Below, in pieces: positions 14,458-23,969 of a stretch of 58,518 bases of DNA (the first letter of the stretch is position 1; each line of letters begins with the position of its first letter). The notes under the pieces were generated by a model. The model was not told the origin of the DNA. It worked only from the letters and a program-made list of their open reading frames with translations, and made no database searches. A program made the position numbers and the translations under genes. This DNA comes from a virus: IMG/VR virus record IMGVR_UViG_3300047472_000128, positions 1 through 58,518 of that record; one strand, written 5' to 3'.

Positions 14458-15017
14458 ATCGCCCCCCAGATGCCCCAGCGGTACGGGAAGCGCTCCGAGC
14501 GCGGGTCTACGTCCATGTAGACGTATGTGGTGAACCCGGCCTCTTCCAACATGCCCGTCACGTCCGGTGCCGACCATGCCCAAACGTGCTCGGGGTTGTC
14601 GTCGCCCCAGGCGTCGATCGGGGTGGACAGCAGCAGCCGGTCTGTGACCTGGCGGATGCCGCGTAGGACCGCGTCGGGGTCGCCCAGGTGTTCGAGGGTT
14701 TCGCAGTTGATGAAGATGTCCGCACGCGGGCCGCCCTTCATCAACTCCAGCGCTTCCTCGATCGGGCCGACGAGGTCTATGTGATCGCCGTGCGCGTAGT
14801 CGCCGAGGGTGACGTGATGCGCGCCCAAGCTGCGGGCGATCATCCCGTCGCCGCAGGACAGGTCGACAGCGGTGAACTCGCCGAGGTCGCGGACCATCCA
14901 CTTACCGAGGGCCTGCGTGGCGGCGACCCGCAGCAGGTGATCAGGGAAGTGGTGGTGCTCGTGAGGCTTCGGGTACGTGGTCGCGAGATCAGGCATCTCA
15001 CGGAGCCGGCTACGCAT
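14454..15017 (-). CDS. Class I SAM-dependent methyltransferase
   Basis: 187 residues. FTAVDLSCGDGMIARSLG is motif I binding S-adenosylmethionine, and INCETLEHLGDPDAVLRGIRQV is motif IV and the following helix. WSAPDVTGMLEEAGFTTYVY ends the fold. The genetic context points to methylation of a sugar or carboxyl group rather than DNA. It overlaps the upstream gene by 8 nt. Confidence 0.82.
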   Translation of the reverse strand: MRSRLREMPDLATTYPKPHEHHHFPDHLLRVAATQALGKWMVRDLGEFTAVDLSCGDGMIARSLGAHHVTLGDYAHGDHIDLVGPIEEALELMKGGPRADIFINCETLEHLGDPDAVLRGIRQVTDRLLLSTPIDAWGDDNPEHVWAWSAPDVTGMLEEAGFTTYVYMDVDPRSERFPYRWGIWGAM

Positions 15018-15738
15018 GGGTGCTCCTCAGGGTTCGGATCTTCTCGGCGTCGCCGGGGAGTTGGTTGAGCATGTACTCCTGGTAGACACCGAAGTCGTAT
15101 TCGGCGATGGCTTGCGCGTTGACGCGAGCATACCCGTCGTCCATCGCGCTCTTCCCCGCCGCCGGGTGCATGTGCTCGACGATCACGTCAGGCATGTACC
15201 GGATGCAGTCGGTGGCCTCACCCAACGCTTTCCACATGTTGTCCACGTACAGGTGATGGAACTTGGGCCACACCATGTAACCCAGTGCGCGGATGATGTC
15301 CGAGGTCATCGCGATCTGGGTGGGAATGTTCGGGCCCTGGAACAAGTCGTTGCCGTACACCATCCCGCTGCCGAGCCGCTTCAGTTCCGCCACATACGCG
15401 TGGTCCCACGGCACCGCCGACGGACGCGGCCGGTGGTCGTCGCCGCAGAACCCGATCGCGAACACGCTCCCGATCCCGGCCTGGTATTCGGCGATCACGT
15501 TGAGGGACTGGACCATGCCCGGGATGCGCTCATCGACCGGGCCGAGCCGCACGCCGAGGATGCGTATGTCGCCGATCTTCTCGACCGACGCCGCGTAGTC
15601 CAACCAGGTTTCGTCGTCGTCGTCCACGACGAACATCATGGTCGCGATCGTGGTGTCAGCTTCGACGACAGCGGCATACATCTCCTCCACCGCTTGCGGT
15701 CGCCCTCGGGATGGGACGATCATCAACAGTTCAGTCAT
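15010..15738 (-). CDS. Glycosyltransferase-like protein (GT-A fold)
   Basis: 242 residues. LLMIVPSRGRPQAVEEMYAAVV starts the fold; MMFVVDDDDETWLDY gives the acidic metal site; FAIGFCGDDHRPRP and HHLYVDNMWKALGEA are further recognisable blocks of phage GT2-like proteins. Likely the first gene of the decoration cassette, 12 nt after the minor tail gene ends. Acceptor unknown. Confidence 0.75.
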   Translation of the reverse strand: MTELLMIVPSRGRPQAVEEMYAAVVEADTTIATMMFVVDDDDETWLDYAASVEKIGDIRILGVRLGPVDERIPGMVQSLNVIAEYQAGIGSVFAIGFCGDDHRPRPSAVPWDHAYVAELKRLGSGMVYGNDLFQGPNIPTQIAMTSDIIRALGYMVWPKFHHLYVDNMWKALGEATDCIRYMPDVIVEHMHPAAGKSAMDDGYARVNAQAIAEYDFGVYQEYMLNQLPGDAEKIRTLRSTHA

Positions 15739-15750
15739 GACCGGACTTTA

Positions 15751-16410
15751 TCAGGTCAATTCCTTGACCGAGATGGAGAGCCAGTCCTCCGTGTTCCGGG
15801 TGATCGACCCCGCACCGGCAGCACGCCGCCACCTGCCCTGCACCGTGTACGCGCCCGCAGCCACACCGCTCAGGTAGGAGAACCCGCTGACGTTGGTATG
15901 CGCGTTGATCGTGTTAATCGTCTGCGACACCACATCGTAATCCGTCGCACCCAGCAGCACCCCGTACATGGGTTTCGTCCCCGCCACCGACACGAACCCC
16001 CCCGCGTGGATCGTCACCTTCAGCCGACTCGCAGCGTCCTGCTTCGTGAACGCAAACGACGACGTACCCAGCAGGTTCGCGTACGCAGCCGACGACGTCG
16101 CATCCGCTACGCCCGCCGCGCCGACACCGTTCTCGTTCACAATCGACGCACGCCCGGACCGGCCCACAATGTAGTTGCCCTGCGGGGGCACCACCATCAC
16201 GAACACCCTGGCTCCCTGAGGCAGCAACCCCAGCAGGCTGATCCCCCGAGTCGGTTCCGTATCCCCGTCAATGGTGATCTGAGTCGACGACGGGGTGTTC
16301 GTGTCCGCCGCGAACACCGTCGCAGGCAGGAGCCGCCACATCAACCCCATGCGCCGGAACGTGTCCACCAGGGCCTCGATACCGACCCCGATCTCCTCAG
16401 CCTCGCTCAC
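15751..16410 (-). CDS. Probable minor tail protein
   Basis: 219 residues from GTG 16408-16410 (GTGA overlap). Composition is rich in Gly, Ala, Ser and Thr with beta-strand periodicity (GVADATSSAAYANLLG, HAGGFVSVAGTKPMYGVLLGATDYD, VSGFSYLSGVAAGAYTVQGRWRRAAG), like fibre or receptor-contact modules. It sits last in the tail module, adjacent to the glycosyltransferase cassette, and could be a target of it. Confidence 0.6.
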   Translation of the reverse strand: MSEAEEIGVGIEALVDTFRRMGLMWRLLPATVFAADTNTPSSTQITIDGDTEPTRGISLLGLLPQGARVFVMVVPPQGNYIVGRSGRASIVNENGVGAAGVADATSSAAYANLLGTSSFAFTKQDAASRLKVTIHAGGFVSVAGTKPMYGVLLGATDYDVVSQTINTINAHTNVSGFSYLSGVAAGAYTVQGRWRRAAGAGSITRNTEDWLSISVKELT

Positions 16411-17507
16411 AGGTACGCCCGCCTCAGGTTGTGGGTCATCGCGGAACCCTCCAGCAGCGGCAGCGACCACCCGAGTTCCAACCACCGCTCGCCCTGCCAC
16501 ACGATCACGTCGTACCCGTCATGCCGCGGGTCGGGTGCGGTCGACAGGACGGTGCGCTCGAACACGGTCTGCCGCTGCCCCAGGTTCGCGGCGGCGGCGG
16601 TCACCTGCGCCTGCGTGTCGATCTGCCGCTCGGTCACCGACGGGACCACGAACCCCCGGTTCAGGATCGAATGCGGTGCCGAGTTCGGCACGTCGTACCG
16701 GCCCACAAGCGGTACCGCAGCCGACGACGACGACGCGGCCCCGTTGGAGATCACAATGAACCGGTTCGGTGCGGTCAACAGGTCGTTCGTGCGGGCGATC
16801 GACGACCGGATCACCTGGTTCCCGCTGTCGAAGTCGAACGTGGGGACCACCGTCGCGGGGTCGAACGTGCGGACGAACCGCATGACCCCCGCGTTGTCGA
16901 ACCACGGCGACCACCAGTCGCCCTCGATGCTGAGATCGTCGAGCGGCTGCCCCCGGTTCGTTCCCGCAGCCCACGACCCGATGGTGTAGAACGGGGACGT
17001 CTCCGCCGTGTATGCGATGGGGAGACCCGCGAGGAGCGCGGCTATCGCCTGCTGGCACGTCGTGGACGTCGATGTGTTCCCTGCCGCGTCCTGTACGACC
17101 CGCGCCGAGTAGGTGGTCTCCAACTGCTGGTCGACGATGTTCATCTCGTCGAAGAGCAGCGCGTTGGACAGGACCCCGGAGATGAAGAGCCGTTCGGTGT
17201 TGTCGGCGAACATGTACCGGCCGAGGGGGTATTCGACGCCGCCGACGACCATGTAGATCAGGACGCGGTCGGTGATGACGTTGATCCGGGCACTGTCGTA
17301 CGCGCCCAAATTCAGCCCTTGGACCTGGCGTTTGATGGTGCGGGTCGTGTCGTGGGTCAGGATCGGCGGGGTGTTCCGGATCGGCTTCAGATCGGGCAGC
17401 ACGTCACCGGTGACGTTGGTGAGCGCGAACCGGTACGTGGCCTGCCTCTGCCCGATCCCCGGATCCAGGTCCAGCGCCGGGATGTGCGTGGCGGTTGTCA
17501 GGGTCAT
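16407..17507 (-). CDS. Minor tail protein, possible baseplate hub
   Basis: 366 residues. Beta-rich, no signal peptide. IPALDLDPGIGQRQATYRFALTNVTGDVLPDLKPIRN opens it, then VGGVEYPLGRYMFADNTERLF and FDEMNIVDQQLETTY resemble the tail-hub-like proteins found downstream of the large distal tail gene in actinobacterial siphoviruses. It overlaps the 999-residue tail gene by 4 nt. Specific role inferred from position. Confidence 0.65.
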   Translation of the reverse strand: MTLTTATHIPALDLDPGIGQRQATYRFALTNVTGDVLPDLKPIRNTPPILTHDTTRTIKRQVQGLNLGAYDSARINVITDRVLIYMVVGGVEYPLGRYMFADNTERLFISGVLSNALLFDEMNIVDQQLETTYSARVVQDAAGNTSTSTTCQQAIAALLAGLPIAYTAETSPFYTIGSWAAGTNRGQPLDDLSIEGDWWSPWFDNAGVMRFVRTFDPATVVPTFDFDSGNQVIRSSIARTNDLLTAPNRFIVISNGAASSSSAAVPLVGRYDVPNSAPHSILNRGFVVPSVTERQIDTQAQVTAAAANLGQRQTVFERTVLSTAPDPRHDGYDVIVWQGERWLELGWSLPLLEGSAMTHNLRRAYL

Positions 17508-20503
17508 GGCAGCGCCACCGGGTACGCGGTGTCGGTGGTCTCCACCACATCCACCTGAGCGAAATACAGGGTCCTGTTCCTACGCACGTTGCCTCCCGGT
17601 ACCATCACCGTCGCGTACCACCGGTCCCCGAGTTCATCCCGGACCGCGATGTACGGCAGGTCCGCCCACGCCATGTCCCGCAGCGACCGGAAATCCGCCA
17701 ACCGTTCCGGGGCGATCGCAGCGGCCTGCACGAGCAGGGTGCGGGAGAACTGCTCGCCGCCGCGTTCCAGCTGCTTGAATGCTGTCGGGAAGTCCTTGCC
17801 GTACATGTCCTGGAACACCACCGTGCTGGCTTCGGGGAACGCGAACTCCTCCCGCGCGGTGCCCTCCCACTGCATGCAGTAGGCGAGGTTGTAGGCGCCG
17901 GACTGGTTCGCGTTGCTCGTGAAGATCAGAACACCGGCGCCGGCTCCGGGCGTGATGCCGGGCGCCGGGACGGTGGCGGATCCGGTGGTCCACGGCCCGC
18001 AGAAGTCGAGGGCGTCGCAGACCCGGATCCGGTAGCTCGACAGGACTCCGACCCGTGCTTCGTAGTCGTTGAATCGGATGGTGCACAGGTTCTCCGTGTT
18101 CATGATCGTCTGCCACTCGTTGTCGAGCGAGTCGAACCGCTGCAACTCATACGAGCTGTCGACCAAACCACCGGGCACCGCCTGGAAGCCGTCGAAGGCG
18201 AACACAGTCGGGGACACGTTGCCGCCGTCGCGTCGCGCGAACGGCCCGGCCAGGTTCCCCGTGGTCAGGGATGCGTCCGTCACCGCCGCATTCCACAGGC
18301 CCGGCTCCGGTTGATCCGCCGGCCATATCTTCAGCTGGATGCCCGACCCGACGACCCGGAACCGCAGCCATGCGTCCGCGCCATTGGTGTACGTGGTGGG
18401 AATGGTCGCCAGGACCGCCCCGACCCCAGCGACGCGCCTGCTGATCTGAGCGGAAATGACCCCCGACGTACTGACCAGCGCCGCGCCCAAATAGTAGTTG
18501 GAGCCGTTGGTGTCGCGGGCCAGGACCCCTTGCTGCACGGTGCCGCCGACGGGAATCGCGTTGGCCTTCAGGAGCACGGTGACGTCCTGGTCGGGGCTTC
18601 CCACCGAATACATCATCCCTATATCCGAACCGGTCGCGGTAACCGCGATCGTCCCCGTGCCACCCGTGACATCGAAATCGGCGGCAACACCGCCCTGCTG
18701 CACCGGCACCTGCCCCGTATCGGCGTTGCCCCACCCGTTGACCACGTCCGTGCCGAACGCGTAGCAGACCACGCCCATGTTCCAGCCGACCTGGACATAC
18801 GAGATGCCCGTCGGGATACACCTCGGCGGGGTGCCGCACTTCAGGCCGATCCCGCTCACCGCCTGGATGGAAGGGGTCAGCGTGAACCCGGTCACCGTCG
18901 GCGGGTCCACCGCGAGGATGATCACCGCATCGGCCAGGGGGTCGGCGGCGACACCGGTGATCAGCGGCGACATCCACTGCAACAGATCCGTGGCCCCAGC
19001 CGGCGCCTGGTAGGTGGCCGCCGCGTAGGACTGCGGGGCCGCAGGGCTCGGCCCGTCAGCACCGAGGATCTGCCATTGGTTGCCTGCGGTTTCCCCGACG
19101 GCGGACCATTGGTAGTTGGGGTTGACCGATACCCCGGGGAAGACCGGCGGGGATGCGAACCTGAGGGTGACTTCTTTCCACCCGTCCACGATCTCGGGGA
19201 GCGCATCGAAATCGGCGACCGTGATGGAAACGGTCATGCCGCCCTGGTCGACGGCGGTGAGCGTCAACGGGACCGTGGTGTCGCCGAAGCGGCGTGCGTA
19301 GAACCGGACCTGGGGGAACGGCGCGGCGGGGACAAGGTCGTCTTCGTGGATGTCCTGGTTGGCGATGGCGGCCCCGTAGACGGGTGCGCCGATCTGGTTG
19401 CCGTAGACGTGGCTGCCGGTGACGACACCGCTGGCGGTGTGGAGTGCGAGCTGGGGGATGATGTCGGACCGGGTTTTGGTGAACGTGTCGCCGACCGTCA
19501 GCGATTCGTTGACGGTGACGCCGGAGAAGGTGGGGAGTTCGTACAGGTGCCGGATGGCGTGGTCCGTGGTCGGGAATGCGGGGAGCCGCGCGACCGAGGT
19601 CAGGGTGTACGCCCCGGCGGCCAGCGATGGCTGCGTGAATGCGGTGTCGCGCATGCGGACGAGTTGGCTTCCGGGCCCTGTGAACTGGGACCGGGCCCCG
19701 TATCGGACGCGCGTCTCCTCACAGTAGGTGATCTTCAACGCGACGTACCCGAACTGGACGCTCCGCGTCTGGTCGCCGACGGTGATCTGGAAGTCGCCGA
19801 TCAGCCGGAACGCGCCTGCGGTGGTGGCGAACAGTGCGAGTTCCTGCGACCGCCACGGGTACGTTTCGATGGTACTGATCGGGTTGAGGCTGGTGGAGTC
19901 CCAGAAGAAGTTCAGATCCCCGATCGAGAACTCGGCGACCTGGGAGCTGTTGAGGGTGAGGCCGCCGCTGATGGGGGGGAAGAACGCCACGGACGTGCTC
20001 GGTGCGGCACGGCGCAGATTGAAGACCACCGACGCCAGGTTGGTGGGGGTGGAGGCGATCTGGTAGACGAGCTCCACGTCGAGGATCCGTTTGCCGTTCA
20101 GTTGGGCCGCATAGGGGGCCATGTCGAACGACACCCCGATGTCCGCGGTGAGCGCGGACGAGAAGTCGACGTAGGTGCTGTCGAAGGGGCTCGTGAGGGC
20201 CAGGGTCGCAGTGGCCGCGCCGACCACGCTGCTGCCGGACCCGGTGACGACCGCGCCGGAAACGGGGATGACGACTTCTTCGATGGGCCCCGTCAGGTCC
20301 TCCTGGCCCGCAGGGTACAGGGCGAGGAGGTGTCGCATGTTGCCCTGGACCGCAATGTTGTACGACCCGGAGACGGGGGTGACGGCGTGGGCGATGTTGA
20401 ACGTGTACCCGCGTTCGGTGACCGTGTCCGGGACGAAGTTGGCCTGCTTGATCGGCACCCATTCCTGGCCGAGGGTCCTAGGGGCATGCGGGTTGTAGTC
20501 CAC
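17504..20503 (-). CDS. Large minor tail protein
   Basis: 999 residues from GTG 20501-20503, one nucleotide overlap (TAGTG) with the tape measure stop. The long beta-rich body has several Ig/fibronectin-like or jelly-roll-like stretches (VVIPVSGAVVTGSGSSVVGAATATL; VTGGTGTIAVTATGSD; LVDSSYELQRFDSLDNEW). The C-terminal 150 residues (PGGNVRRNRTLYFAQVDVVETTD) end in a small beta domain. Position directly after the tape measure is that of the distal tail/tip protein. Which domain contacts the host is not visible. Confidence 0.75.
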   Translation of the reverse strand: MDYNPHAPRTLGQEWVPIKQANFVPDTVTERGYTFNIAHAVTPVSGSYNIAVQGNMRHLLALYPAGQEDLTGPIEEVVIPVSGAVVTGSGSSVVGAATATLALTSPFDSTYVDFSSALTADIGVSFDMAPYAAQLNGKRILDVELVYQIASTPTNLASVVFNLRRAAPSTSVAFFPPISGGLTLNSSQVAEFSIGDLNFFWDSTSLNPISTIETYPWRSQELALFATTAGAFRLIGDFQITVGDQTRSVQFGYVALKITYCEETRVRYGARSQFTGPGSQLVRMRDTAFTQPSLAAGAYTLTSVARLPAFPTTDHAIRHLYELPTFSGVTVNESLTVGDTFTKTRSDIIPQLALHTASGVVTGSHVYGNQIGAPVYGAAIANQDIHEDDLVPAAPFPQVRFYARRFGDTTVPLTLTAVDQGGMTVSITVADFDALPEIVDGWKEVTLRFASPPVFPGVSVNPNYQWSAVGETAGNQWQILGADGPSPAAPQSYAAATYQAPAGATDLLQWMSPLITGVAADPLADAVIILAVDPPTVTGFTLTPSIQAVSGIGLKCGTPPRCIPTGISYVQVGWNMGVVCYAFGTDVVNGWGNADTGQVPVQQGGVAADFDVTGGTGTIAVTATGSDIGMMYSVGSPDQDVTVLLKANAIPVGGTVQQGVLARDTNGSNYYLGAALVSTSGVISAQISRRVAGVGAVLATIPTTYTNGADAWLRFRVVGSGIQLKIWPADQPEPGLWNAAVTDASLTTGNLAGPFARRDGGNVSPTVFAFDGFQAVPGGLVDSSYELQRFDSLDNEWQTIMNTENLCTIRFNDYEARVGVLSSYRIRVCDALDFCGPWTTGSATVPAPGITPGAGAGVLIFTSNANQSGAYNLAYCMQWEGTAREEFAFPEASTVVFQDMYGKDFPTAFKQLERGGEQFSRTLLVQAAAIAPERLADFRSLRDMAWADLPYIAVRDELGDRWYATVMVPGGNVRRNRTLYFAQVDVVETTDTAYPVALP

Positions 20504-22800
20504 TAGATCGTCCTTACCTGGGCTCGGGTGTTGCGCCGCATGAGGGTGGTGGAGATCCCGTCGCCGATGGACTGCCCGATCCCGAACGCCTGCTGGGAGG
20601 TGGGGACCGCCCCGTCGAACTGCACGCTGATGGCCCCGGGCGCGAACGTGATACCGCCACCGCCGACCGCTGCTTGGATCATGCCCATCAGCTTGTCGAG
20701 GGGGGCGATCGCTTCGGCCTGGCCGGCTTCGGCGACGCGGACGATCCTGCCGCCGGGGGTGGCTGAGGCGATGCCTCCGTCGGCGAGGGACGGGATGCGG
20801 GGGAGGCTGCCGGGTAGGACGGAGTCGACGCGGGCGATGCCCTCGTTGATCTTCGAGATGGCCCTGTTCAGGGCGCGGGTGATGACCCCGGCGATGTCGT
20901 TGCCGACGTCCTTGACGAACCTGCCGAGGTTAGGGCCGAGGTTCCGGAAGAACCCGACTACAGCGTCAATGCCCGACTTTGCTTTGGCTTTGCCTGTTTC
21001 GAACACGTTCGTGAAGAACGCTCCGATGGTCGCAGCGAGACTTGCCCCCGCAGCAACCAGCCGAGGGCCGAGGCCCTTGAAGAACCCCACGAGTTCCTGG
21101 AATTTCGCGTCCGCGAAGTTGACGACGTTTTCCCACACCCCGGCAAAGAACGGGCCGATCTGCGGGCCCAGCGCCGCGAGCGCGGAAATGATGCGCCCCG
21201 GGAGTTCCGTCACGGCGAAGATGACAGCCCCGATGCCCACCCCGATCGTGATCAGAGCTGCGTCGAATGCGTTGTTCAGCCACGTCATGAAAAGTCCGGG
21301 TAGCGACGAAAGCCATTCGCCGATCTTCGCCGGAAGGGAGCCGATGAAGTCCAGCGCGTCTGTGACGAATGTACTGACCGCGTCGCCCGCCCCGTCGAAT
21401 CCGTCCGCGATATCCGACCCGAGGTCGGAGAAGAAATCGCCGACGCCTTTCCAGAATTCCTGTACCTGAATTCCGGCCTTCTCAAGATCGATGAACACAT
21501 CGGAGATGAATTCCAGTGCGTCACCGAAATTCTCCACCGTCTTGATAGCGTCCTGAATCGCTTTCTGACCCTCGGCGGATTCGAAGAATTCAGTCCACTT
21601 GTCCACGATATCGGTCAACGTGCCGATCAGCCCGCGCCCCGAATCGTCGAGGTCGCCGAACACCGCACCCAGCAGCCGCCCAACCGCCTTACCCAGTCCG
21701 ACCAGCTCTTTCAGCGTATCTACCGCGTCATCGAAGAACTCGGCGAGCTTCCCCGAATTCGCGGCCTCTGTCAGCCAGTCCGCGAAATCACCGATCAGCC
21801 CTTGGACGGCGAATGCCATGTCGTCGAGTCGCGGGAGAATAGCCTGCGCGGCTGCTTCGAAAGCGCCGAACAGTTTGATCACCACGGGGGTGAGAGTATT
21901 CACCAGCCCCTTGGTTATCTCGAACGTGTCATTGATAAGCTTCAGCCGCGCCGGTGCGGAAAGGAACTTAGCGACCTCCGAACCGAGATTGCCGAACGCC
22001 CCCGAAACCCCCTGTACACCCTTATTCAAAGCCGGGAACAGGTTATTCGTAATCGCCGTCAAATCACCGCGCAACGGTGCGAAAAAAGCCTGCTGCGCGT
22101 TTCTTTGCAAAGACTTCAACGACGGAAGAAGGACACCGATCTCCCGCGCCACCGACCGAGCCGACGGGGCCAGCTTCTTCATCGCCTCGTCGATCTTCTC
22201 CAGATCACCCGAAGCGACCGCCGACACCGCCTCCCCGAAGTTCTGGAACGCCAGCGTCAGCGGGATGATGGAAGCCGCCGCCACACCCATCGCCGCCGGC
22301 AACACCACCGCGAACCCAGCCAGGTCCGCCAGGGCCGAACCCAACGCCGCCAACGGTGCCGCAGCGATCGCAGCAGCAGCAGCCAGCGCCAGGATCCCCG
22401 GAACCCCACCTTTCGCCCCCAGGCCGGCGAGGGCCTGCCCCAAGGTGCGGGCGCTCCCGCCCACGTCGTCGAGGGAATCGCCAGCCTGCTTGCCCATGGC
22501 GAGGAACCGGCCGCGGCTGTCGCGGAGTCGCCCGTTGACATCGACGATGGCTTTCTCGCTGCGCTTGGCGCCGTCTTCGATGTCGTCGAAAGCCTTCTCA
22601 GCCTCCTTGCCGATCCCTTGGAACGACTTCTCAGCTTCGCGCCCGCTCTCGCGGAACGAGGCTTCTACCTGGTCGCCAGCCTTCTCGGCTTCGCGCCCGA
22701 CGCTGCGGAGTTCGTTGGCGATCTGCTTCTTCGCAGAAGCCTCAAACTCGTCAAAGTCGGGCAGAATTTCTACGTACGCGCGATCGATCGGCTGGCTCAT
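20503..22800 (-). CDS. Tape measure protein
   Basis: 765 residues from ATG 22798-22800, which follows GGGGGTG; GTG at 22806 is a less likely start. The charged coiled coil at 15-110 (KKQIANELRSVGREAEKAGDQVEAS...) is followed by hydrophobic segments near 130-195, then repeated amphipathic helices with FFK, FFS and GWE-like motifs, and a Gly-rich tail with LADGGIASATPGGRIVRVAEAGQAEAIAPL, typical of siphovirus tape measures. It sets tail length and passes into the cell at injection. About 765 residues suggests a tail near 115 nm using 0.15 nm per residue. Confidence 0.9.
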   Translation of the reverse strand: MSQPIDRAYVEILPDFDEFEASAKKQIANELRSVGREAEKAGDQVEASFRESGREAEKSFQGIGKEAEKAFDDIEDGAKRSEKAIVDVNGRLRDSRGRFLAMGKQAGDSLDDVGGSARTLGQALAGLGAKGGVPGILALAAAAAIAAAPLAALGSALADLAGFAVVLPAAMGVAAASIIPLTLAFQNFGEAVSAVASGDLEKIDEAMKKLAPSARSVAREIGVLLPSLKSLQRNAQQAFFAPLRGDLTAITNNLFPALNKGVQGVSGAFGNLGSEVAKFLSAPARLKLINDTFEITKGLVNTLTPVVIKLFGAFEAAAQAILPRLDDMAFAVQGLIGDFADWLTEAANSGKLAEFFDDAVDTLKELVGLGKAVGRLLGAVFGDLDDSGRGLIGTLTDIVDKWTEFFESAEGQKAIQDAIKTVENFGDALEFISDVFIDLEKAGIQVQEFWKGVGDFFSDLGSDIADGFDGAGDAVSTFVTDALDFIGSLPAKIGEWLSSLPGLFMTWLNNAFDAALITIGVGIGAVIFAVTELPGRIISALAALGPQIGPFFAGVWENVVNFADAKFQELVGFFKGLGPRLVAAGASLAATIGAFFTNVFETGKAKAKSGIDAVVGFFRNLGPNLGRFVKDVGNDIAGVITRALNRAISKINEGIARVDSVLPGSLPRIPSLADGGIASATPGGRIVRVAEAGQAEAIAPLDKLMGMIQAAVGGGGITFAPGAISVQFDGAVPTSQQAFGIGQSIGDGISTTLMRRNTRAQVRTI

Positions 22801-22815
22801 GCGCACCCCCGTGCG

Positions 22816-23501
22816 TTAGATCCGTACGTGCAGCCCGCTCAACGCGGCTTCCTCGTCTCCCTGCCACCACGGCGGCGGCTCCAACCCGTCCACCGTCCAC
22901 TCATCCGGCTCATCCACCGGCGCCCGCTTGGACTGGCCGAGCGTGGTCAGCGGCCCGATCAGGTCCCGGTCGAGGTCCGCTTTCGTGTACGTCCCCACGT
23001 CTTTATCGGGCATCTCCGGGAGCGTCATCCGCCACACGTAGTGGACGAGGTTCAGGAACCGGCTGAGGGGGAGTCCCCAGGGGTCGATTCCTCGATGGGC
23101 GCAGTATCCGTCGAAGTCCCACCAGCGTCCGATGACCCATTCGTAGAGTCGCCAGACGCTCGTGTAGGGCGGACCGCGTACAGCTCCATCAGGTGGTTGA
23201 GGATCGGGATGACCTGCCGAGTGAGGTCGAGGGGTTCCGTGGTCGAGAACAGGCGCTCCCGGAACCGGGTCTTGCCGTCGCCGGTGAGCAGAACATCGGT
23301 GAACGTCGCGATCCGTTCCAGGGCGGCGGCGATCTCTTCCCTGTTGCCCATGGTGAACCCGCCGAGCCCTCGGGCGGCTTCCATGAGGTCGCCCCACAGG
23401 ACCGGGGCGAGAACGGCCGGACCCTCGAAGGTGTCGGCCCCGATGGTGAATCCCTTCGGCGCACTCTCCTCGGCGGAGAGAGAGAAGTCACGTAACGTCA
23501 T
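22816..23501 (-). CDS. Tail assembly chaperone, -1 frameshift product
   Basis: The frame ending at 22816 contains YEWVIGRWWDFDGYCAHRGI and FLNLVHYVWRM, clearly protein-like, but lacks its own start and ribosome site. It lies -1 relative to the frame of 23052-23501. A ribosome slipping back one base would make about 228 residues. This gpG/gpG-T arrangement directly before the tape measure gene is nearly universal in siphoviruses. No classical heptamer is obvious; weak candidates are the runs of C near 23066-23072 and near 23166-23171. Confidence 0.75.
23052..23501 (-). CDS. Tail assembly chaperone, unshifted product
   Basis: 149 residues. Opens MTLRDFSLSAEESAPKGFTIG, followed by a helical core (GDLMEAARGLGGFTMGNREEIAAALERI) and a low-complexity Ser/Thr tail that coincides with the overlapping second frame. 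The ATG has no ribosome site but sits 6 nt after TACGCT, consistent with a leaderless transcript. It binds the tape measure during tail assembly together with the longer frameshifted form. Confidence 0.8.
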   Translation of the reverse strand: MTLRDFSLSAEESAPKGFTIGADTFEGPAVLAPVLWGDLMEAARGLGGFTMGNREEIAAALERIATFTDVLLTGDGKTRFRERLFSTTEPLDLTRQVIPILNHLMELYAVRPTRASGDSTNGSSDAGGTSTDTAPIEESTPGDSPSAGS

Positions 23502-23540
23502 GCGATCAGCGTACCGGCGATCTCAGGACCGTGACGCTGG

Positions 23541-23969
23541 TCAATCTTTGGCGGCCTTGAGGCCTGTCGTCAGGAACGGGTTCGGCTTCATACCCGCGAC
23601 CGAGCGCCGGAAGAGTGGAGTGTTGCCGCCCTTCGGGGTGAACTTCAGCGCCTTCTTCGTCTTCGGGACGATGCGATGGCGCTTAGGCCCGAACAGGCCA
23701 GTGCCAGTCTGAACCCAGTACATGTAATAGACGTTCGTCCCTACTCGGGCGCCCGGCTTGCCATCCCGGAAAATCTGCGTCGTGCCGATCGTCGAACGAC
23801 CCCGCCCTGAGTCGATCCGCCGAGGCGGCTCACTCAGCGCCTGCTTCGCCCTCGTCTCCACGTTCAAACCCCGGCGGAGCATGTCCCGCGCCACACCACC
23901 GGTCGGGTTCGTCAAAAACCGGATCAGCGCGGTGTGATTCCACTCCTGCCGAACCCGGACCTTCGCCAT
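23541..23969 (-). CDS. Tail-joining protein (HK97 gp10-like)
   Basis: 142 residues from ATG 23967-23969 (TGATG overlap). Sequence MLRRGLNVETRAKQALSEPPRRIDSGRGRSTIGTT, then VYYMYWVQTGTGLFGPKRHRIVPKTKKALKF and HPFL-like PNPFLTTGLKAAKD, matches the gp10-type pattern of siphovirus head-tail joining proteins. It is basic, as usual for the family. Position before the tail chaperone supports this. Confidence 0.75.
   Translation of the reverse strand: MAKVRVRQEWNHTALIRFLTNPTGGVARDMLRRGLNVETRAKQALSEPPRRIDSGRGRSTIGTTQIFRDGKPGARVGTNVYYMYWVQTGTGLFGPKRHRIVPKTKKALKFTPKGGNTPLFRRSVAGMKPNPFLTTGLKAAKD

Noticed and set aside
14977-16989. Plus-strand open frame of 670 codons
   Set aside because: Antisense to three clearly coding minus-strand genes with proper overlaps; composition is Arg/His/Pro-rich.
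17495-20506. Plus-strand open frame of about 1000 codons
   Set aside because: Exact antisense of the 999-residue tail gene. Its translation is Arg/Gly/Val-rich shadow text and no ribosome site exists; high GC content keeps such frames open.
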